DNA of 64,000 nucleotides from an uncultured Modestobacter sp. (GTDB lineage: Bacteria > Actinomycetota > Actinomycetes > Mycobacteriales > Geodermatophilaceae), in contig NZ_CANKUD010000004.1 of NCBI RefSeq assembly GCF_947486615.1, forward strand, positions 1-64,000, written 5' to 3'. The stretch's first letter is position 1, and the number at the start of each line of letters is the position of its first letter. The position numbers and the translations under genes were made by a program. Below, one piece after another: positions 28,843-37,918 of this stretch. Under the pieces are notes generated by a model. It was not told where the DNA came from. It did not search any database and was given only the letters and a program-made list of their open reading frames with translations.

Positions 28843-28934
28843 GGGTCCTCCACGATGAGGCGCGCCGCCCCGGCGGGCGGCGACGGACGTCTGTCGCCTC
28901 GAACCTACTCCCGGGTACGGAGCGGCACCCGACC

Positions 28935-29954
28935 TCAGGACGACGCGGCGGCGGAGACGGCGTCGTCGGCCCGCTCGGCGGTCGGGATGTCCGGCGGGCG
29001 CCGGCGGCGCAGCCGGGCCCAGGGGCCCCGCGGCCCGGTCTCCTGGCCGCGGACGGCGGTCGGCTGGACCTCGGTGCCGGGGCGCCCGGCGGCGCGGGCG
29101 GCCGCCTGGGCGATCGGGCGCACGGTGTCCCGGCGCAACCGGAGGCCGCGGTCGGCGGCGGCCGGCCACACGCCCAGCGCGTCGGCGACCGAGGGCAGCA
29201 GCGACGCCGCGGCGGCGGCGTAGCCGGCGGCCGAGGGGTGGAACTCGTCGTTGCTGAACAGCCCACGGTCGGTGGCGAACGACGGGCCGAGCACCGAGCC
29301 CAGGGAGACGGTGCGCCCGCCCTCGGCAACCACGGCGATGGTCTGTGCCGCGGCGAGCTGGCGGCTCCAGCGCCGGGCCAGCAGCCGCAGCGGCTGGCTG
29401 ATCGGCCGGATCGTGCCGAGGTCGGGGCAGGTGCCGACGACGACCTGGCAGTCGGCGGCGATCAGCCGGCGGACCGCCTCGGCCAGCGCCCGCACCGAGT
29501 CCGCTGGCCGGGCCCGGCTGGTCACGTCGTTGGCGCCGATCATGATCACGGCGACGTCCGGGTGCTCGTCCAGCGCCAGGTCGACCTGGGCGGCGAGGTC
29601 CTTGGAGACGGCACCGGACCGGGCGAACTTGGCCAGCCGGACCGGCCGCTCGGCGAGCTCGGTGAGGGCGGCGGCGATGAGCACGCCCGGCGTCTCGCCC
29701 GGGTCGTCCACGCCGAGCCCGACGGCGCTGGAGTCACCCAGCACGGTCAGGACCAGGGGCTTGCCGCGGCCGCGGCCGTAGACGCCGTTGCCGGTCGGCG
29801 GGTCGGCGGTGGCCGTGCCGGCGGTGATCCTGCGCCGGGCCGCGCGGGCCTCCTCGCGCAGCAGCGTCACCAGTGCGGCGCCGGCCAGTCCGACCCCGCC
29901 GCCGCCGTACACCGCGCCGGTCGCCAGTCGCCGCGCCCTGCTCGCTCGCGTCAC
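28935..29954 (-). CDS. SGNH/GDSL hydrolase family protein
   Basis: A 339-residue protein with an N-terminal hydrophobic segment (about 12-32, VYGGGGVGLAGAALVTLL) that is either a signal anchor or membrane helix. The SGNH blocks are LGDSSAVGLG (catalytic Ser75), GAND (140-143) and DEFHPS (Asp236, His239). It probably acts as an extracytoplasmic esterase or lipase; the substrate is unknown. A basic, Arg/Pro-rich tail of about 80 residues follows the domain. GTG 29954 is the first start giving the hydrophobic segment. It is divergent from the DUF2252 gene with 87 bp between them. Confidence 0.85.
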   Translation of the reverse strand: MTRASRARRLATGAVYGGGGVGLAGAALVTLLREEARAARRRITAGTATADPPTGNGVYGRGRGKPLVLTVLGDSSAVGLGVDDPGETPGVLIAAALTELAERPVRLAKFARSGAVSKDLAAQVDLALDEHPDVAVIMIGANDVTSRARPADSVRALAEAVRRLIAADCQVVVGTCPDLGTIRPISQPLRLLARRWSRQLAAAQTIAVVAEGGRTVSLGSVLGPSFATDRGLFSNDEFHPSAAGYAAAAASLLPSVADALGVWPAAADRGLRLRRDTVRPIAQAAARAAGRPGTEVQPTAVRGQETGPRGPWARLRRRRPPDIPTAERADDAVSAAASS

Positions 29955-30041
29955 CCGGCCCGTCCTCTCTCCCGGCTCCTCCGCCGCGTCCTGCGGTCGG
30001 GAGCGCTGATCACCAGGCTAGCCACCGCCTACGGTGGGGCC

Positions 30042-31394
30042 GTGGCCGACCACGCTGACCTCACCCCTGCGGACGACGACCGTCAGCAGCAGATCATCGA
30101 CGTCCTCGTCGACGCCTTCGCCGACCTGATGGCCGCCGACGCGGACGCCTTCCGGACCAAGTTCCGCAAGATGGCCGCCGACCCGTTCGCCTTCTACCGC
30201 GGCTCGGCGTGCCTGTTCTACGCCGACATGGCGACGCTGTCGGATCGCTGGTGCGACGAGCGGACGTCGCGGGTGTGGATCCAGGGTGACCTGCACGCGG
30301 AGAACTTCGGCACCTACATGGACGGTCAGGGCCGGATCGTCTTCGACGTCAACGACTTCGACGAGGCCTACCTCGGCCACGTCAGCTGGGACCTGCGCCG
30401 GTTCGCCGCCAGCTTCGCGCTGCTGGCCTGGCGCAAGGCCCTCGGCGACGACGCGATCGACGCCGTGCTGCGCCGCTTCCTGGAGTCCTACCTCGACCAG
30501 GTACAGGCCTTCGTGGCCGCCGACGACGACCGCTCGTTCGCGCTCCGCCGGGAGAACACCGAGGGCGCGGTGCACGAGCTGGTGCTCAGCACCACCGAGC
30601 GCACCCGGATCGGCCTGCTGGAGCGGATGACGGTGATCGAGCGCCACCAGCGGCGCTTCGCCGACGGCCCGCGCACCCGCCGGCTGGACGACGCGGAGCA
30701 CGCGGTGGTGCTGGCCGCCGTCGAGCGCTACCGGGAGACGTTGCCCGAGGGCCAGCGCCGTCGGGAGGTGACCTACGACGTGAAGGACGTCGTGGCCACC
30801 GGCGGCTTCGGCATCGGCAGCGCCGGGCTGCCCGCCTACAACGTGCTGATCGAGGGCTACGACCAGGCGCTGGAGAACGACGTCGTCCTGTCGATCAAGC
30901 AGGGCGGGGTGTCCGCGGTCAGCCGCGTGGTCACCGACCCGGCCATCCGCCGGCACTTCGAGCACGAGGGCCACCGGACGGCGATGAGCCAGCGGGCGCT
31001 GCAGTCGCATGCCTCGCCGTTCCTGGGGCACACCGAGATCGACGGGGTGGGGTTCGTCGTCGCCGAGCTGTCGCCCTACGAGCTGGACCTGGACTGGGAC
31101 GACCTGACCGAGCCCGAGGAGATCCTCCCGGTGGTCACCCAGCTGGGCCGGGCCACGGCCAAGATGCACTGCGTCGGGGACGCCGACAGCGACCACGAGC
31201 TGGTGGACTTCCAGACCGAGGACGCGATCACCGCGATGGTCGGCGACCGGCGCGAGGAGCTGATCGCCGACCTGACCGCCTTCGCCCACTCCTACGCCCA
31301 GCGCACCCGGGACGACCACCGGCTGTTCGTGGACGCCTTCCGGGCCGGGCAGATCCCGGGGATCAGCTCCAGCGGGGCGCACCCGCTGCGCTGA
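30042..31394 (+). CDS. DUF2252 family protein (kinase-like fold)
   Basis: A 450-residue protein of the DUF2252 family. IQGDLHAENFGTY (GDLHAEN at 82-88) and FDVNDFDEAYLGH (DVNDFDE at 102-108) look like the catalytic and metal loops of aminoglycoside-phosphotransferase/protein-kinase-like folds. VVATGGFGIGSAGLPAYNVLI follows at about 248-268 and resembles a nucleotide loop displaced C-terminal to the catalytic loops, an order reported for permuted families. GTG 30042 is chosen because upstream frame overlaps the divergent SGNH gene. No experimental function is known to me. It converges on the acetyltransferase. Confidence 0.82.
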   Translation: MADHADLTPADDDRQQQIIDVLVDAFADLMAADADAFRTKFRKMAADPFAFYRGSACLFYADMATLSDRWCDERTSRVWIQGDLHAENFGTYMDGQGRIVFDVNDFDEAYLGHVSWDLRRFAASFALLAWRKALGDDAIDAVLRRFLESYLDQVQAFVAADDDRSFALRRENTEGAVHELVLSTTERTRIGLLERMTVIERHQRRFADGPRTRRLDDAEHAVVLAAVERYRETLPEGQRRREVTYDVKDVVATGGFGIGSAGLPAYNVLIEGYDQALENDVVLSIKQGGVSAVSRVVTDPAIRRHFEHEGHRTAMSQRALQSHASPFLGHTEIDGVGFVVAELSPYELDLDWDDLTEPEEILPVVTQLGRATAKMHCVGDADSDHELVDFQTEDAITAMVGDRREELIADLTAFAHSYAQRTRDDHRLFVDAFRAGQIPGISSSGAHPLR

Positions 31395-31406
31395 CCGCGT
31401 GCGGGT

Positions 31407-31877
31407 TCAGCGGATCGGCAGCTCGATCAGCATGCCGCGGTGCGGGCCGACCGGGCGCAGGTCGTACTCCTCGGTGACGGTGCTGAAGCCGATCCGCTCG
31501 TAGAAGCCGACGGCGCTGGCGCGGGCGTCGCACCAGACCAGCTGCCCTCCGCGGGCCGCGACCCGGGTGAGCCCCGCGGCGACCAGCGCCCGGCCGGCGC
31601 CCAGCCCGCGCACCCGCGGGTCGGTGGCCATGCCGCGCAGCTGCCAGGAGCCCTCGCCCTCCCGCCACGGGCAGTCCCGCGGGTGGAAGCGGACCACCCC
31701 GACCACCTCGCCGCCGTCGACCCGGGCTGCCAGGTGGAGGGTGTACGGGGCGTCGTCCTCGTCGATCTCCAGCGGCCGGCCCTGGCGGAGCTCCTGGGCG
31801 CGCAGCGGGTAGGTCGTCGCTGCGTCGACCTGCTCGATGGTGATCGTGCCGGTGCGGGCCGCGGACTCGGTGCTCAC
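31407..31877 (-). CDS. GNAT family N-acetyltransferase
   Basis: A 156-residue acetyltransferase. Motif A, the acetyl-CoA pyrophosphate loop, is LRGMATDPRVRGLGAGRALV (Q/R-x-x-G-x-G/A form). Motif B is VGFYERIGF with the usual tyrosine. The N-terminal half has the arm with DAATTYPLRAQELRQG seen in small actinobacterial GNAT proteins. The acceptor is unknown. GTG 31877 starts the reading frame. The stop codons of this gene and DUF2252 are 12 bp apart. Confidence 0.85.
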   Translation of the reverse strand: MSTESAARTGTITIEQVDAATTYPLRAQELRQGRPLEIDEDDAPYTLHLAARVDGGEVVGVVRFHPRDCPWREGEGSWQLRGMATDPRVRGLGAGRALVAAGLTRVAARGGQLVWCDARASAVGFYERIGFSTVTEEYDLRPVGPHRGMLIELPIR

Positions 31878-31913
31878 GCCTCCAGTCTCCCCGACCTCCT
31901 CGATGCGCCGGTG

Positions 31914-31947
31914 CGCCCCGCTGGGCGATGGGCAGCGGGGTCCTCCC
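31914..31947 (-). repeat. stop-codon-adjacent hairpin repeat, copy 4 (short)
   Basis: On the minus strand it starts immediately after the TGA of the VWA gene with GGGAGGACCCC. Only the outer stem is present, CCCCGCTG paired with CAGCGGGG (31916-31923 and 31933-31940), with a 9-base loop. The inner stem and the TCGCACGCTC loop are missing, so this looks like a shortened member. Confidence 0.55.
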
Positions 31948-33942
31948 TCAGCGGCGACCGCGTCCCCGGCGGGCGCGCAGGTAGTCGGCGACCACGTACT
32001 CGCCGAGCCGCTCGCTGTCGGGCTGGAAGACCCGCCCGCCGGCCCGCGCGGTGATGTCGTGCACGAACTCGATCAGCCCGGGCTCGGGGTCCAGTGCGAA
32101 CACGTTGAGCGTCGCGCCCGAGCGGGCCACCCGTTCCACCTCGGCCACGGTGCGGGCGATCGTCTCGGGCATCGGCGGCCAGCAGAAGTACGGCGTCCCG
32201 TCGTCCTCGAGGTGGGCGGTGGGCTCGCCGTCGGTGACCACCAGCACCACCGGCTCGGCGTCCCGGTGCCGGGCCAGGAAGCGGCGGGCCAGCATCAGGC
32301 CGTGCTGCAGGTTGGTGCCCTGCAGGGTGTCCACGGAGAGCTCGGCGAGGGTCTCCGGGCGCAGCACCTGCGCGGTGGAGGAGAAGCCGATGATCTCGAT
32401 GGCGTCCTGCGGGAACTGGGTGGTCACCAGCGAGTGCAGCGCCATCGCGGTCGACTTGGCCGCGCCCCAGGTGCCGCGCAGCGCCATCGAGTAGGAGAGG
32501 TCGACCAGCAGCGCCACGGCGGCCCCGGTGCGCCGTTCGGTCTCCACCACCTCGAAGTCCTCGACGGCGATCTGCACCCGGCGCGCGCCCTCCTGCCGCG
32601 GCGTGCCGGCGCTGCGCAGCACGGCGTTGCGCACCGTGCGGACGACGTCCAGCGGCTGCTCGTCGCCGAACCGCCACTCCCGCGACGCCCCGGTCAGCTC
32701 GCCGGCGGCACCGGCGTCGGCGACGTCGTGCTCGCCGCGGCCGGTCGCCGACAGCTGGGCGAACACCCGGCGCAGCGCGGTGGCGCCCAGCCGGCGCACC
32801 GCCTTGGGGGAGAGCTGCAGCGCGCCCTCCGACCGGTTCAGCCAGCCCTGCCGCTCCAGCTCGCGCTCCAGCCGGCGCAGCGCGGCCAGGTCGTCGACGG
32901 CCGAACGGCCCAGCGCCTGTTCCAGCAGCTCCTCGTCCACGTCGGCGAGCGAGGCGCCGGCGTAGCCCTGGGACAGCTGCTGGGACAGCGACTCGAGGTC
33001 GGCCAGCTCGGCGACCGCGGTCGTCGCGTCGCCCAGGCCGAGGCCCTGCTCGCCGTCCGGCACCGGACCGCGCTGGCCCCACGGCAGGTCGGGGCGGGCC
33101 TGGCGCAGCGCGTCGGACAGGTGCGCCATCTCGCTCTGCAGCCCGAGGTCGCCCATCGCCTGGCCCATCAGGTCCTGCAGCTCGGCCCGCTGCTCGGCCG
33201 ACAGTCCGGCCATCATCCGCTCCTGGGCCGCGGCCCGGCGGGCGAGGGAGTCGATCAGCTCCTCCACCGACTGCGGGTCGTCGGGGAAGAACTGCCCGTG
33301 CTTGCTCATGAAGTCGGCGAACTGGGCGTCGGTGTCCTCGCCGCGGTTGTGCGCGTCGACCAGTGCGGACAGGTCGGCGACCATGTCCTTGACCGCCTGC
33401 ATCGCGGCGCCGTCGCCGTCGGCCATCTGCTGCAGGGCCTGCTTCATCCCCTGGAAGGAGCTGTCCAGCACCTCCTGCCGGAGCAGGTCCTCGATCTCCC
33501 GGTAGGCCTGCGCGGCCTCGGGCGAGCGCCAGGCGCGGTCCTTGAGCGCCCGGACGGCGCCGGCGGTGTCCTGGGGCAGCGCGTCCAGCTCGGCCTCGGC
33601 CAGCCGGGCGCCGTCGTCCGGGTCGGGGAACAGTGCCGTCCGCTCGGCCTCCACCGCGCGGTCCAGCAGCTCGCGCACTTGTTCCAGCGTGCCGTCCAGC
33701 CGGCCGGCCTGCCGGGCCTTGCGCAGCCGGTCGCGGACGTCGCGGCGGAGCTGGTCCAGCCCGCGCCGTCCGTCCGCCCCGCGGCGCAGCAGGTCGCGCA
33801 TCGCCTCCCGGACGCCGCTGCCGGCCAGCACCTGGTCGCCGATCTCGTCGACCGCGGAGGCGACGTCGTAGGGCGGGGCGAGCGGATCGGGCCCGCCCCG
33901 CCACTTGCCGTACCGGTACCCGCCGTGCCGTCGCTGGGGCAT
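31948..33942 (-). CDS. VWA domain protein (CoxE/BchD-like partner of AAA+ ATPase)
   Basis: A 664-residue protein. Residues 1-440 are mostly helical and charged, with no named domain. The C-terminal von Willebrand A domain begins near 478: MIDAS residues DLSYS (Asp481, Ser483, Ser485), the Thr in LQGTN (about 543) and TDGEP (Asp571). Such proteins work with a MoxR/BchI-type ATPase in metal insertion or protein remodelling. The ATPase gene lies 1 bp upstream, so they form a two-gene unit. ATG 33942 gives the conserved MPQRRHGGYRYGKWRGG start. A short hairpin repeat follows the stop. Confidence 0.85.
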   Translation of the reverse strand: MPQRRHGGYRYGKWRGGPDPLAPPYDVASAVDEIGDQVLAGSGVREAMRDLLRRGADGRRGLDQLRRDVRDRLRKARQAGRLDGTLEQVRELLDRAVEAERTALFPDPDDGARLAEAELDALPQDTAGAVRALKDRAWRSPEAAQAYREIEDLLRQEVLDSSFQGMKQALQQMADGDGAAMQAVKDMVADLSALVDAHNRGEDTDAQFADFMSKHGQFFPDDPQSVEELIDSLARRAAAQERMMAGLSAEQRAELQDLMGQAMGDLGLQSEMAHLSDALRQARPDLPWGQRGPVPDGEQGLGLGDATTAVAELADLESLSQQLSQGYAGASLADVDEELLEQALGRSAVDDLAALRRLERELERQGWLNRSEGALQLSPKAVRRLGATALRRVFAQLSATGRGEHDVADAGAAGELTGASREWRFGDEQPLDVVRTVRNAVLRSAGTPRQEGARRVQIAVEDFEVVETERRTGAAVALLVDLSYSMALRGTWGAAKSTAMALHSLVTTQFPQDAIEIIGFSSTAQVLRPETLAELSVDTLQGTNLQHGLMLARRFLARHRDAEPVVLVVTDGEPTAHLEDDGTPYFCWPPMPETIARTVAEVERVARSGATLNVFALDPEPGLIEFVHDITARAGGRVFQPDSERLGEYVVADYLRARRGRGRR

Positions 33943-33943
33943 G

Positions 33944-35425
33944 TCAGGCCCCGTAGACCGTGCGGGAGCCGTCGGTGTCCTTGGCCAGCCGGCGGGTGAG
34001 CCAGAGCCCCTCGAGCGCGAACTCCACCGCCGCGGCGGCCTGCTCGGCGGACTGCTCGCCCTCGGGCACCCCGAGCCGGCCCAGCAGCTGGGCCAGGTGC
34101 GGGATGGTGCCGAGCTGCCCGAGCAGGGCGGCGGCCGGCACCAGGTCGCCGGACTCGACGGTGTCGCCGCCGGTGAAGTGCTCCTGCAGGCCGGTCAGGT
34201 CCAGGCCGCCGCAGCGGGCCCGGAACGTCTGCGCGGTCGCCTGCCGGAGCAGGTGCTCCAGCACCTCGAGGTCACGGTCGTCGTCGGCGTCGCTGCCGGC
34301 GTCGGCGAACTCGACCTTGCCCCGGCTGGCCGGCACGATGCTGGGCAGGTCGACCACCCGCGCCACCGGCCGGGTCTCCCCGGCGACCGCGGCCCGCCGG
34401 ACGGCGGAGGCGGCGACGGTCTCCAGCCCGGCGATGGCGAACCGGGCGCTGACCCCGGAGCGCTGGTCGACGTGGCTGGACTCGCGGACCAGGCGGGTGA
34501 ACCGGGCGACGATCTCCACCAGGTGCTCGGGCACCAGCGGGGCGTCCAGGCCGTTGCCGGTCAGCCAGCCGGTCTGCGCCTCCTGGTGCAGCAGCCGGAT
34601 CTCATCGGCGAGCTCGATGGGGTAGTGGGTGCGCACCTCGGCGCCGAACCGGTCCTTGAGCGGGGTGATGATCCGGCCCCGGTTCGTGTAGTCCTCCGGG
34701 TTCGCGCTGGCCACCAGCAGCAGGTCCAGCGGCAACCGCACCCGGTAGCCGCGGATCTGGATGTCCCGCTCCTCCAGCACGTTCAGCAGCGCCACCTGGA
34801 TCCGCTCGGCCAGGTCGGGCAGCTCGTTGACGCTGAAGATGCCGCGGTTGGTGCGTGGCACCAGCCCGTAGTGCACCGTCTCCGGGTCGCCCAGGGTGCG
34901 GCCCTCGGCCACCTTGATCGGGTCGACGTCGCCGATCAGGTCACCCACGCTGGTGTCGGGGGTGGCCAGCTTCTCGCCGAACCGCTCGCTGCGGTGCAGC
35001 CAGCCGACCGGGGTGGCGTCGCCGTGCTCGGCGACCTGCCGGTGCCCCCAGACGCTGATCGGGGCCAGCGGGTGCTCGTTGAGCTCGCTGCCGACCAGCA
35101 CCGGCGTCCACTCGTCGAGCAGGCCGACCAGGGTGCGGATCAGCCGGGTCTTGCCCTGGCCGCGCTCGCCGAGCAGCACCAGGTCGTGCCCGGCGATCAG
35201 GGCGCGCTCGACCTCGGGGACGACGGTCTCCTCGAAGCCGACGATCCCGGGCAGGGAGGGCTGCCCGGCGGCGAGGCGGGCGAGCAGGTTGTCGCGGATC
35301 TCGGCCTTGACCGGCCGCGGGGTGGCGCCGCTGGCGCGGAGCTCGCCCAGCGTCGTCGGAGCAGGGGCCTCGGGAGCGGGAAGGGTGGGGGACTGCGAGG
35401 TCCCCGTCGGTGCGGCGTCCGTCAC
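33944..35425 (-). CDS. AAA+ ATPase, magnesium chelatase/MoxR-like
   Basis: A 493-residue ATPase. Walker A is GERGQGKT (86-93). The Walker B position reads GIFSVNELPDL (195-205), with Asn-Glu in place of Asp-Glu. SANPEDYTNRGRIITPLKDRF supplies sensor 1 and the arginine-finger region, as in BchI/ChlI. A helical lid and C-terminal extension follow. It probably powers the VWA partner encoded downstream. GTG 35425 was selected because the open frame further upstream runs antisense into ilvA. Cargo is unknown; magnesium-chelatase activity itself is unlikely because no BchH-like subunit is nearby. Confidence 0.85.
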   Translation of the reverse strand: MTDAAPTGTSQSPTLPAPEAPAPTTLGELRASGATPRPVKAEIRDNLLARLAAGQPSLPGIVGFEETVVPEVERALIAGHDLVLLGERGQGKTRLIRTLVGLLDEWTPVLVGSELNEHPLAPISVWGHRQVAEHGDATPVGWLHRSERFGEKLATPDTSVGDLIGDVDPIKVAEGRTLGDPETVHYGLVPRTNRGIFSVNELPDLAERIQVALLNVLEERDIQIRGYRVRLPLDLLLVASANPEDYTNRGRIITPLKDRFGAEVRTHYPIELADEIRLLHQEAQTGWLTGNGLDAPLVPEHLVEIVARFTRLVRESSHVDQRSGVSARFAIAGLETVAASAVRRAAVAGETRPVARVVDLPSIVPASRGKVEFADAGSDADDDRDLEVLEHLLRQATAQTFRARCGGLDLTGLQEHFTGGDTVESGDLVPAAALLGQLGTIPHLAQLLGRLGVPEGEQSAEQAAAAVEFALEGLWLTRRLAKDTDGSRTVYGA

Positions 35426-35503
35426 CTCGACCACGGTACGACGGACCGGTGACACCCGGGTGTCCGTCGGTCCGCCCACCTGCGGGCTGGGAGGATCGGC
35501 GGC

Positions 35504-36730
35504 GTGTCCGTCCCCGGTGCAGTTCCCATGATCAGCGGCGCCGACGTCGAGGCGGCCGCCCAGCTGCTGGACGGCGTCGTCCGGCGCACGCCGCTGGAGC
35601 ACTCCCGCGCCCTCGCCGAGCGGGTGGGCGGACCGGTCTGGCTCAAGTGCGAGAACCTGCAGCGCACCGGCTCGTTCAAGATCCGCGGCGCCTACACCCG
35701 GATCGCCCGGCTGACCGACGAGGAACGGGCCCGCGGGGTGGTCGCCGCCAGCGCCGGGAACCACGCCCAGGGGGTCGCGCTGGCCGCCCGGGAGCTGGGT
35801 GCTGCGGCGACGGTCTTCATGCCGGAGAGCGCGCCGTTGCCCAAGGTGGCCGCCACCCGCGGGTACGGCGCGGAGGCGAGGCTGGGCGGGGCGACCCTCA
35901 CCGAGGCGATGGTGTCGGCCGTCGAGCACGCCGCCGCGACCGGGTCGGTGTTCATCCACCCCTTCGACCACCCGGACGTGATCGCCGGGCAGGGCACGGT
36001 CGGGCTCGAGGTGCTCGAGCAGTGCCCCGACGTGGCGACCGTCGTGGTGTGCACCGGCGGTGGGGGGCTGGTCTCCGGGATCGCCGCAGCGGTCAAGGCC
36101 CGCCGTCCCGACGTCCGGGTGGTCGCCGTGCAGGCGGCCGCGGCCGCGGCGTTCCCGGCCTCGCTGGCCGCCGGCCGGCCGGTGCCGCTGACCGCGATGA
36201 GCACGATGGCCGACGGGATCGCCGTGGCCGCCCCCGGCGACCTGACCCTGGCGCACGTGGCCGGGCTGGTCGACGAGGTGGTCACCGTGACCGAGGGCGA
36301 CCTCTCCCGCGCGCTGCTGTTCTGCGTGGAGCGGGCCAAGCTCGTCGTCGAGCCGGCCGGGGTGGCCGCGGTGGCCGCGCTGCTGGCCGACCCGGCCGCC
36401 TTCGCACCGCCCGTGGTGGCCGTCGTCTCCGGCGGCAACATCGACCCGGTGCTGATGATGAAGGTCGTCCAGCACGGCATGGCCGCGGCCGGGCGGTACC
36501 TGTCGCTGCGGGTGACCGCCCCCGACCGCCCCGGCTCGCTGGCCCGGCTGCTGCACGAGCTCGCCGGGCTGGCGGCCAACGTGCTGTCGGTCGAGCACGA
36601 GCGGACGACGCCGCGGCTGGACCTCGGCGAGGTCGAGATCGGCGTGCACCTGGAGACCCGCGGCCCCGACCACGCCCGGGACGTGGTGGCGGCGCTGGCC
36701 GCCGCCGGCTATGCGCCGCAGGTCGACTGA
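35504..36730 (+). CDS. ilvA: threonine ammonia-lyase (threonine dehydratase)
   Basis: A 408-residue PLP enzyme. The PLP lysine is Lys59 in RTGSFKIRGAY, SAGNHAQGVA binds the substrate carboxylate, and VCTGGGGLVSGIAAA is the phosphate loop. The last 75 residues (LSLRVTAPDRPGSLARLLHEL) form one ACT domain, as in the shorter, catabolic-like or feedback-regulated forms. It converts threonine to 2-oxobutyrate, feeding isoleucine synthesis. GTG 35504 has GGGAGG about ten bases upstream; ATG 35528 is a possible alternative. The final codons are duplicated in the DNA after the stop. Confidence 0.93.
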   Translation: MSVPGAVPMISGADVEAAAQLLDGVVRRTPLEHSRALAERVGGPVWLKCENLQRTGSFKIRGAYTRIARLTDEERARGVVAASAGNHAQGVALAARELGAAATVFMPESAPLPKVAATRGYGAEARLGGATLTEAMVSAVEHAAATGSVFIHPFDHPDVIAGQGTVGLEVLEQCPDVATVVVCTGGGGLVSGIAAAVKARRPDVRVVAVQAAAAAAFPASLAAGRPVPLTAMSTMADGIAVAAPGDLTLAHVAGLVDEVVTVTEGDLSRALLFCVERAKLVVEPAGVAAVAALLADPAAFAPPVVAVVSGGNIDPVLMMKVVQHGMAAAGRYLSLRVTAPDRPGSLARLLHELAGLAANVLSVEHERTTPRLDLGEVEIGVHLETRGPDHARDVVAALAAAGYAPQVD

Positions 36731-36753
36731 GGTGCCCCGCAGGTCGACTGAGG
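36718..36753 (+). repeat. 21-bp-period tandem duplication covering the ilvA stop codon
   Basis: GCAGGTCGACTGAGG occurs at 36718-36732 and again at 36739-36753. The period of 21 bp keeps the reading frame, so the duplicated TGA (36749-36751) is in frame with the real stop (36728-36730). Confidence 0.85.
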
Positions 36754-36799
36754 CCGGATGGATGAGTTCTCCGGCCGGGAAGGGTCTTCTGCACGGCTG

Positions 36800-36821
36800 A
36801 CCCTCCGTCGCGGCGGAGGGT
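36800..36821 (+). terminator. short stem-loop after ilvA
   Basis: An 8-bp stem (ACCCTCCG and CGGAGGGT) with a 6-base loop sits 70 bp after the ilvA stop, in the 186-bp gap before the ABC transporter. It is a plausible but weak terminator. Confidence 0.4.
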
Positions 36822-36916
36822 TCCACCGTCGTCGGAGGAGTGTTCATGCAACGGACCCGTGGGGTCGCCGGGAGCTTGCGCCGGGAATGTCGGGGGGTGC
36901 CTCTACCGTGCCGGGC

Positions 36917-37918
36917 ATGACCAACGCCGTCGTCGTCGAGGGGCTCGTCAAGCGCTTCGGGGAGCACACCGCCCTCGATGGGGTCGACCTCACCGTGGCC
37001 GAGGGCACCGTCCTCGGGTTGTTGGGCCCCAATGGGGCTGGCAAGACCACCGTGGTGCGCATCCTCAGCACCCTGCTGCAGCCCGACGCGGGGCGTGCTG
37101 AGGTCGCCGGCCTCGACGTGGTCGCCCAGGCCGACCAGGTGCGCGCCACCATCGGGTTGACCGGGCAGTACGCCGCGGTCGACGAGCACCTGACCGGTGC
37201 GGAGAACCTGGAGATGGTCGGCCGGCTGTACCGGCTGGGCAAGCGGGAGGCCCGCGCGCGCGGCGGCCAACTGCTGGAGCGGTTCGACCTCACCGGCGCG
37301 GCGAACCGCCCGGCGAAGACCTACTCCGGCGGGATGCGCCGGCGGCTGGACATCGCCGCGTCGCTGATCGCCCGGCCCAAGGTGGTGTTCCTCGACGAGC
37401 CGACCACCGGCCTCGACCCGCGCAGCCGGCTGGGGATGTGGGAGTTCATCGCCGACCTGGTCGGCGAGGGGACGACGATCCTGCTCACCACCCAGTACCT
37501 GGAGGAGGCCGACCGGCTCGCCGACCGGATGGTGGTGATCGACCGCGGCAAGGTGATCGCCCGCGGCACCGCCGACGAGCTGAAGGCGCAGGTGGGCGGG
37601 GAGCGGCTGGAGCTCACCGTGGCCACCGTCGAGCAGCTCGCCGTGGTCACCGACGCCCTGCGCCCGCTCGCCCACGGCGAGCCGCACGCCGACCAGCAGA
37701 CCCGCCGGCTCTCGGTGCCGGTCACCGGCGGCACCGACACGCTGGCCGAGGCGCTGCGCCGGCTGGCCGGCACCGGCGCCGAGGTGCTGGACGTCGGGCT
37801 GCGCCGGCCCGATCTGGACGACGTCTTCCTGACCCTCACCGGTCGCCCCACCGAGGAGACCGAGAGCTCCGCGACCGCCGAGTCGACCACCGCCGCCAGT
37901 GCAGGAGCCCAGTCGTGA
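36917..37918 (+). CDS. ABC transporter ATP-binding protein (DrrA-like)
   Basis: A 333-residue ATPase of the DrrA/daunorubicin-resistance family. Walker A is GPNGAGKTT (37-45). TYSGGMRRRLDIAASL is the signature and VVFLDEPTTGLDP is Walker B. A C-terminal DUF4162-like region (LRRPDLDDVFLTLTG) follows, as in DrrA. It energises export of a hydrophobic compound by the permease encoded next. ATG 36917 is used; GTG 36908 is possible. Its stop overlaps the permease start (GTGA). No regulator lies beside it. Confidence 0.93.
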   Translation: MTNAVVVEGLVKRFGEHTALDGVDLTVAEGTVLGLLGPNGAGKTTVVRILSTLLQPDAGRAEVAGLDVVAQADQVRATIGLTGQYAAVDEHLTGAENLEMVGRLYRLGKREARARGGQLLERFDLTGAANRPAKTYSGGMRRRLDIAASLIARPKVVFLDEPTTGLDPRSRLGMWEFIADLVGEGTTILLTTQYLEEADRLADRMVVIDRGKVIARGTADELKAQVGGERLELTVATVEQLAVVTDALRPLAHGEPHADQQTRRLSVPVTGGTDTLAEALRRLAGTGAEVLDVGLRRPDLDDVFLTLTGRPTEETESSATAESTTAASAGAQS

